The position numbers and the translations under genes were made by a program. Positions 59,608 through 64,000 of a DNA stretch of 64,000 nt are shown one piece after another. Source of the DNA: CAZZEX01 sp964653285 (GTDB lineage Bacteria > Chloroflexota > Anaerolineae > B4-G1). Numbering within the stretch: position 1 is the first letter of the stretch; the number at the start of each line of letters is the position of its first letter. The DNA lies in NCBI GenBank assembly GCA_964653285.1, contig CAZZEX010000015.1, positions 1-64,000 of the forward strand. Direction: 5' to 3'. The notes beneath the pieces were generated by a model, which ran no database searches, was not told where the DNA came from, and was given only the letters and a program-made list of their open reading frames with translations.

Positions 59608-60114
59608 ATGGACACTTCGCCACTGGAACGTCTCCGCCGTCAGCACGCGGCGGGGCTTGGCGTGCCCGAAGACCGGGTTGAGCTGGTCCGGCTCGACCTG
59701 GACATCCTCAGCCGGATGGGCACGTTCGTGCGCATCTATGCCGGGGGACTCACCATCTTCTCCACGCGGGCGACGTGGGCGGAACTGGGCGTGCCGTAAC
59801 AATCCGCCCGGCAATTGCGCTACCGCCGCCCTCCGAAGGACCTGGTCCCACGGGAGATCCCGGAGTGGTTCCGCAGTACCGCCCAGCGTGCCCGTGACGG
59901 GCTGAACGCGGCCGGCGTCGAGGTCGCTTTTCTGCACCCATACCGCTGGGTAGGGTACAGGGATTGGGCCGGTTGGCTAGCCGACTTTCAGCGCACCCAG
60001 GCAGAGTGGGAGACGTACCGCCGGGAGAAAGTGCTCGACCGCTACGACGAGTTGATGCAACTTCTGGTCGAGGACTTTCAGCAATCAGCACGAGAGACCC
60101 ACGCCGACCAGGGT
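59608..60114 (+). pseudogene. Unknown gene, nonsense-mutated copy of 31044-31820
   Basis: It starts MDTSPLERLRRQHAAGLGVP and follows the intact copy almost residue for residue, but TAA replaces CAA at about 59797 after WAELGVP. Beyond that the frame continues unchanged (QSARQLRYRRPPKDLVPREI) to VEDFQQSARETHA, where similarity ends near 60100 and unrelated sequence follows. The last third is missing. Confidence 0.85.
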
Positions 60115-60217
60115 GGCCGCTGCGAAGACCACAAAGGTGATGATCCCAGTTAGAGGTTATCAAGGGTCGCCGGAATTTCGTCAACTTGCCCCTCGCCGCA
60201 CGACTTGTGAAGGATTC

Positions 60218-63200
60218 CTACTGACCTCTGGAACTGGTGACCGGCAAGACGACCACTTCCAGAGTCACCGGGCGACCCAGCCGCCCGCCCAACGCCGTGG
60301 CCGTGGCGTCAACCGTTGCTTGATCGAGAGGGCGAACCGAACGCATGGTGGCGACCACGACCACGCTACTTTTATCTGTCCGGTACTCGAACGCGCTCAG
60401 TTCTCCCCCCTGGGAGGCTACCTGCACCTCCAACACCTCTCGAATAGCCTGCCGTGCCGCTGTGTCTCGTTTGACACCGCCCATGATGACCGCCAGAGGG
60501 GTGGCGATCACCAGCAGCAGGAGAACGAGACTGCTCAGCCTGCGCCAGATCTGCCGTTGCGTCTCCGGTCGCCATGCCTGGGGGTGAATGCCCAACAACA
60601 TAAAGACGATTGCCCCGGCCAGACTGATGCTGCCGACGTTGGTGATGAAAAGCAGGAAAGCGCCGCCAGCAACCTGCGCATCCCCCAGCGATAGCCCCAG
60701 ACCCACCACTGCCAGAGGGGGCATCAGCGCGACGGCGATGGCCACTCCGGGCAAGGCGGAGCTGACATCCTTGCGGGCCAGGGCATACGCTCCGGCCATC
60801 CCCGAAGCCAGGGCCACGGCCAGATCGAGCAAGGTGGGCTGAGTGCGGGCCATAATCTCGCCGGTTAGTCCTTTGAAGGGCGAGAGGACGCCGATGAAAA
60901 CGGCGATGATGATAGCCAACGCCACCCCCTTGACCCCTGCCTCAATGGAAAGCCGTATCAGTCGCACGTCGCTCAACACCAGCCCTAGCGAAAAGGCCAG
61001 GATGGGCGACATCAGCGGGGCGACGAGCATGGCCCCAACGACCACTGCCCCGCTGTTGAGAAGCAGACCCAAGGTGGCGATAATGCACGAAAGGACGACG
61101 AGCACAAAGTAGTTGGCGCCCGGATGTGCGCCGATGCTCATCACCTCGCGCAACTCTAGTTGCTCCTCGACGCTCAACCTGGGGAAGAGGTGGGACAGGC
61201 CGCGCACCAGTTTGCGGGCCCAGAACTCGGCCGGCCCGCCGTAGCGCCGGACTATGACGGCCGCCTTGGGCACGCGCGCGGCGATCTGTTGGGGGATGCT
61301 GCCGAAGACAAATTGGTCGAACAGCCCCTCCTCCGACGCCCCCAGCAGCACCAGGTCGTACCCCTTAGATTCCTCGACGATGCCCTCCACCACACTGTCG
61401 GCGATGACCACCCTCTGCTCGGGCGGGTGGCTGAACTCTAGCCCCGCCAGCGTCTGAGCGATGCGCCGCCGGTTCTCCTCCATTTGCTCAGGCGTGGCCC
61501 GCCCCAACTGCACGTAGAGCGCCGTTACCTGCGCACCATAGGCCTCCGACAGCAACATGGCCAACTGCGCCGCGATAGGGGCGTGCGGGCCGCCGGCCGT
61601 CGGTACCAGGACTTTGTTCACCCGTTCCCATTCGCGCCCTTTGACGACCGTGACGTCGCACGGCGCATTGCGGATGACAGCGTCAATGACCGGCCCCATC
61701 GAAGCGCCGAAGGAGCGGGTGTAACCCCGCCAGCCCAGCAGGATCAGGTTCACCTTCTCCTCACGAGCCGTGTCCAGGATACCCTGGGTCACGCTGTGGG
61801 CCACGCGGGTCATGGTCTGGATGGCAAAACCCTCCGCCTGCGCCTGGGTCGTGGCCCGTTCTAACAACGCCCGCCCGGCCCTTGCCCGGTGACTCCCTTC
61901 TTCCAGCGGCACCTGGTCGGGCACGACCACTACCTGCACGACCAGCACTTGGCCTGCCTGCCGGCGAGCCAATATCCCGGCCAGGCGTAGGAGCGTGCCG
62001 GCCGTGACCGGGTTGGCGATGGGCACCAACACACGATAGCCCATCTCAGCCCGCCCCTCGGGCGACGGCTTGAAGACGGTGATCCCCTCCTGGGCCTCGA
62101 TGTGCTGGCCTCGTGCATACAGCAGATAGATGAGAGTTCCTACCCCCAGACAGGCGGCTGCCCAGGTCAGGTGAACCGGCACCCAGAGCAGACTTACGAG
62201 TACGTCCACAGCCAGGGTCAGGCCCGGCACCCAGGGATGGAAGGGCAAAGCGAAGGACGAGGGCCCCTGCTGCGGCCGGCGGAAGAGGGCCAGGTTGACA
62301 CCCATCAGAACCAGCAAGTAGAGCAGGCCGGCCAGCCGGGCCAGGAAGTCGAGGGGCAGCAGGGTCAGTGGCAACAGGAGCAAGGCGACGAAACCAATTA
62401 GCAACGTTGGCGTCCTGAAGCGGGGTTGTGTCCGCCGCAGACCGGCCGGCCAGAAGCCGTCAACGCTCATCGAGTACATCTGGCGCACGACCATCATCAG
62501 CGCCCGGTCGAGGGCCAGGGCCAGGGCCAGACCGCCCAGGACCAGAATGAATGGCCGCCCGGCCCCTCCGGCTACACTGGCTCCCATCAGGGCCAGGGGA
62601 ACCTCGGAATTGGCCAGGGCTTGAGAGCCCACCACGCCTACGGCTACGGCGACGATGGCCGCTCCGAGAGCGGCAGCCAGCGACGGCGACAGCAGCAGGG
62701 CGCGGGGAGCGTTGGTCGTCCGCTGGCGCATCTCGCCCTGGAGGCCGGCCGTGATTTCCAGTCCCACGAAGGAGACCATCAACAGGGTTAGCGCCTGTCC
62801 CCAGTTCGGGCGGGCGACCGCGTAGTAGTGGGCGAGTCTGATGCGCGGTGCGGCCAGCATGGTGAACACCAGGAGTACGGCTATCAGGAGAGTGACGACC
62901 CGCCCACGCTGGCTCTCCTGCGTGCCCAGGCCGTTGTTGACGGCCAACAGAATCACGAGACCGGCCGCCCACGGCCAGACAGGGAGCGCCAGCCCGAGGT
63001 GGTCGTTCAGCAAAGTGACCACCTGGACGGCGAATCCCTGCGCCAGGAGGGCGCACACTCCCAGACCAGACAGAGTGAGTGTCCAGCCGGTGAGGAAGGC
63101 CAGCCACCCGCCCTGGGTCTCGCTGACCAGGGTGTAGGCCCCACCGGGGCGGGGGACGGTCACGGCTAACTCGACGTAGCCCAGGATGTTAGCCAGCAGC

Positions 63201-63376
63201 AGCAAGGCAGCCAGCAGATAGACCAATGGCGCCACAGGCCCGGCGGCGGCCACGGCTCCACCCGCCAACATAAAGATCAATAGGACGAGCATCACTCCCA
63301 GGCTGAGAGTGATTGTTTGCCACAAGCCCAACTCGCGGCTGAAGCGGATTTCGCCCAGGAAATCTCGTTCGCTCAT
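60218..63376 (-). CDS. APC-type permease + two USP domains + DUF389 fusion
   Basis: 1052 residues from ATG 63376 (AGGAGGG upstream). Residues 1 to about 425 are an amino-acid/polyamine permease with about twelve helices (YVELAVTVPRPGGAYTLVSE, LTLLMVSFVGLEITAG). Two universal-stress-protein domains follow: the first, about 440-585, with YRVLVPIANPVTAGTLLRLA and ILLGWRG; the second, about 590-705, with NKVLVPTAGGPHAPIAAQLA, LVLLGASEEGLFDQFVFGSI. The end (about 730-1052) is a DUF389/TIGR00341 membrane domain (GALVVGAMLVAPLMSPILAF-like AVVVGAMLVAPLMSPIL). APC-USP fusions and DUF389 proteins are known separately; the triple arrangement suggests a nucleotide-sensing transporter. Confidence 0.88.
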   Translation of the reverse strand: MSERDFLGEIRFSRELGLWQTITLSLGVMLVLLIFMLAGGAVAAAGPVAPLVYLLAALLLLANILGYVELAVTVPRPGGAYTLVSETQGGWLAFLTGWTLTLSGLGVCALLAQGFAVQVVTLLNDHLGLALPVWPWAAGLVILLAVNNGLGTQESQRGRVVTLLIAVLLVFTMLAAPRIRLAHYYAVARPNWGQALTLLMVSFVGLEITAGLQGEMRQRTTNAPRALLLSPSLAAALGAAIVAVAVGVVGSQALANSEVPLALMGASVAGGAGRPFILVLGGLALALALDRALMMVVRQMYSMSVDGFWPAGLRRTQPRFRTPTLLIGFVALLLLPLTLLPLDFLARLAGLLYLLVLMGVNLALFRRPQQGPSSFALPFHPWVPGLTLAVDVLVSLLWVPVHLTWAAACLGVGTLIYLLYARGQHIEAQEGITVFKPSPEGRAEMGYRVLVPIANPVTAGTLLRLAGILARRQAGQVLVVQVVVVPDQVPLEEGSHRARAGRALLERATTQAQAEGFAIQTMTRVAHSVTQGILDTAREEKVNLILLGWRGYTRSFGASMGPVIDAVIRNAPCDVTVVKGREWERVNKVLVPTAGGPHAPIAAQLAMLLSEAYGAQVTALYVQLGRATPEQMEENRRRIAQTLAGLEFSHPPEQRVVIADSVVEGIVEESKGYDLVLLGASEEGLFDQFVFGSIPQQIAARVPKAAVIVRRYGGPAEFWARKLVRGLSHLFPRLSVEEQLELREVMSIGAHPGANYFVLVVLSCIIATLGLLLNSGAVVVGAMLVAPLMSPILAFSLGLVLSDVRLIRLSIEAGVKGVALAIIIAVFIGVLSPFKGLTGEIMARTQPTLLDLAVALASGMAGAYALARKDVSSALPGVAIAVALMPPLAVVGLGLSLGDAQVAGGAFLLFITNVGSISLAGAIVFMLLGIHPQAWRPETQRQIWRRLSSLVLLLLVIATPLAVIMGGVKRDTAARQAIREVLEVQVASQGGELSAFEYRTDKSSVVVVATMRSVRPLDQATVDATATALGGRLGRPVTLEVVVLPVTSSRGQ

Positions 63377-63507
63377 TGGTAATCCCTCCTCTGTGGTCAT
63401 TCCCCACAGCAACACAGTGCCCGATCACAATGACCGGGCACTGGTTCACAGCATCGTCGGCCCGCGCAGGGCCTCGGCGTCGGGAAGGGGAAGAGTTTGC
63501 CCACTCC

Positions 63508-64000
63508 CTACTCCGGCGCTGTGATCAGCGCATCCAGTTCGTACCAGGCGCTTTCCAAGTCCTGCGCGGCGAGGATGGGCTGCTCACGTAAGCGGGAGAC
63601 GGCCTGGGTCAGGCGTGTCTGGATAGCGGTGATTGTTTCCTGTTCGCTTTCGGGGCCCAGCGCGGAAGCCTGATCGAGGTGGTTCATCGCCAGCCCTAAC
63701 GTGGTCTCGGCGTCGCCCATGTTCCCTTCAGTGAGGTAGAGGTGAGCCTTGAGCACCTCCTGCCAGGTCTGCACCAGGATGATGCGATACTCCAGTGCGT
63801 CGAGTTGGGCCGTGACTTGCTCCGAAAACGTGACGTCCTTTTGCAGCGTGGCGAACTCGTCGCGCAACGTCCCCACTTCCTCCAGGCTGGCATAGTCGCT
63901 GGCGATGCCATCTATGGCCGACGACAACTCGTCCAGTGTTGCCTGCTGCGCAGCCAGTGCTTCGTCCACCCGGCTCAGACCGGCTTCCAGGCTGGCGATG
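63508..64000 (-). CDS. Coiled-coil protein, cut by the window end
   Basis: At least 160 residues, open to the right edge (IASLEAGLSRVDEALAAQQ continues upstream). It is helical and rich in A, L, E and Q (TLDELSSAIDGIASDYASLE, EEVGTLRDEFATLQKDV), then AHLYLTEGNMGDAETTLGLA and LESAWYELDALI, similar to membrane-anchored envelope coiled-coil proteins. The N terminus, and any membrane anchor, lie outside the window. It ends 131 nt before the APC fusion gene starts on the same strand. Confidence 0.7.
   Translation of the reverse strand, partial: IASLEAGLSRVDEALAAQQATLDELSSAIDGIASDYASLEEVGTLRDEFATLQKDVTFSEQVTAQLDALEYRIILVQTWQEVLKAHLYLTEGNMGDAETTLGLAMNHLDQASALGPESEQETITAIQTRLTQAVSRLREQPILAAQDLESAWYELDALITAPE

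Overview
The window looks like a chromosomal stretch from an uncultured Chloroflexota bacterium, most likely Anaerolineae-like. The reasons are the GC-rich protein-coding style, lipoproteins with TPTP/VVVTATP linkers, several DUF234-type ATPases, a HerA-NurA pair, a caspase/EACC1 pair, and many short palindromic repeats. Taxonomy is inferred from style only. A large share of the genes are broken, chimeric or duplicated, so this is a heavily recombining region.

Region 1 (18-9373, minus strand) is the most interesting part. It is a tightly packed operon: a YhhQ-type preQ0/preQ1 transporter, a DUF6884/YaaA-like protein, a NurA-like nuclease, the HerA translocase, a TGT-family base-exchange enzyme with intact catalytic and zinc residues, and a UvrD-like helicase. 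I read it as a candidate salvage-dependent 7-deazaguanine DNA-modification/DNA-processing system that uses HerA-NurA. A membrane protein and a small zinc ribbon lie upstream. A divergent gene (9570-9992) has a LexA-type box inside its promoter.

Region 2 (9984-22959) mixes working and dead genes. It has a chimeric DUF234 ATPase, a TPR-like protein joined to an SNF2 helicase fragment, an Rrf2 regulator with its HTH deleted, a complete pst phosphate transporter (pstS-orf-pstC-pstA-pstB), tRNA-Ser(GGA), an intact DUF234 ATPase and an IS630 element.

Region 3 (22973-31820) is a decayed diversity-generating retroelement (avd, plus an RT whose catalytic core is deleted). It lies next to its apparent target, a caspase-TM-formylglycine-enzyme-like protein with an EACC1 partner. 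It is followed by a broken vWA gene, a Toprim fragment, a DMT transporter controlled by a ykkC-family riboswitch, and an unknown gene.

Region 4 (31923-54633) is a plant-polysaccharide/xylose island. It holds xylA, a frameshifted xylB, a DUF4380-like mutarotase, two complete sugar ABC translocators sharing one double-headed binding protein, an oligosaccharide ABC system whose OppF-type ATPase is fused in frame to a GH3 beta-glucosidase, a LacI remnant, and a ROK-family XylR with a consensus promoter and XylR-type operator.

Region 5 (54630-64000) has response-regulator and MoxR AAA remnants, then a DUF433/DUF5615 pair and a third DUF234 ATPase between 37-bp direct repeats. After these come second, decayed copies of the Toprim and unknown genes of region 3, a giant APC-USP-USP-DUF389 fusion, and a coiled-coil protein cut by the window edge.
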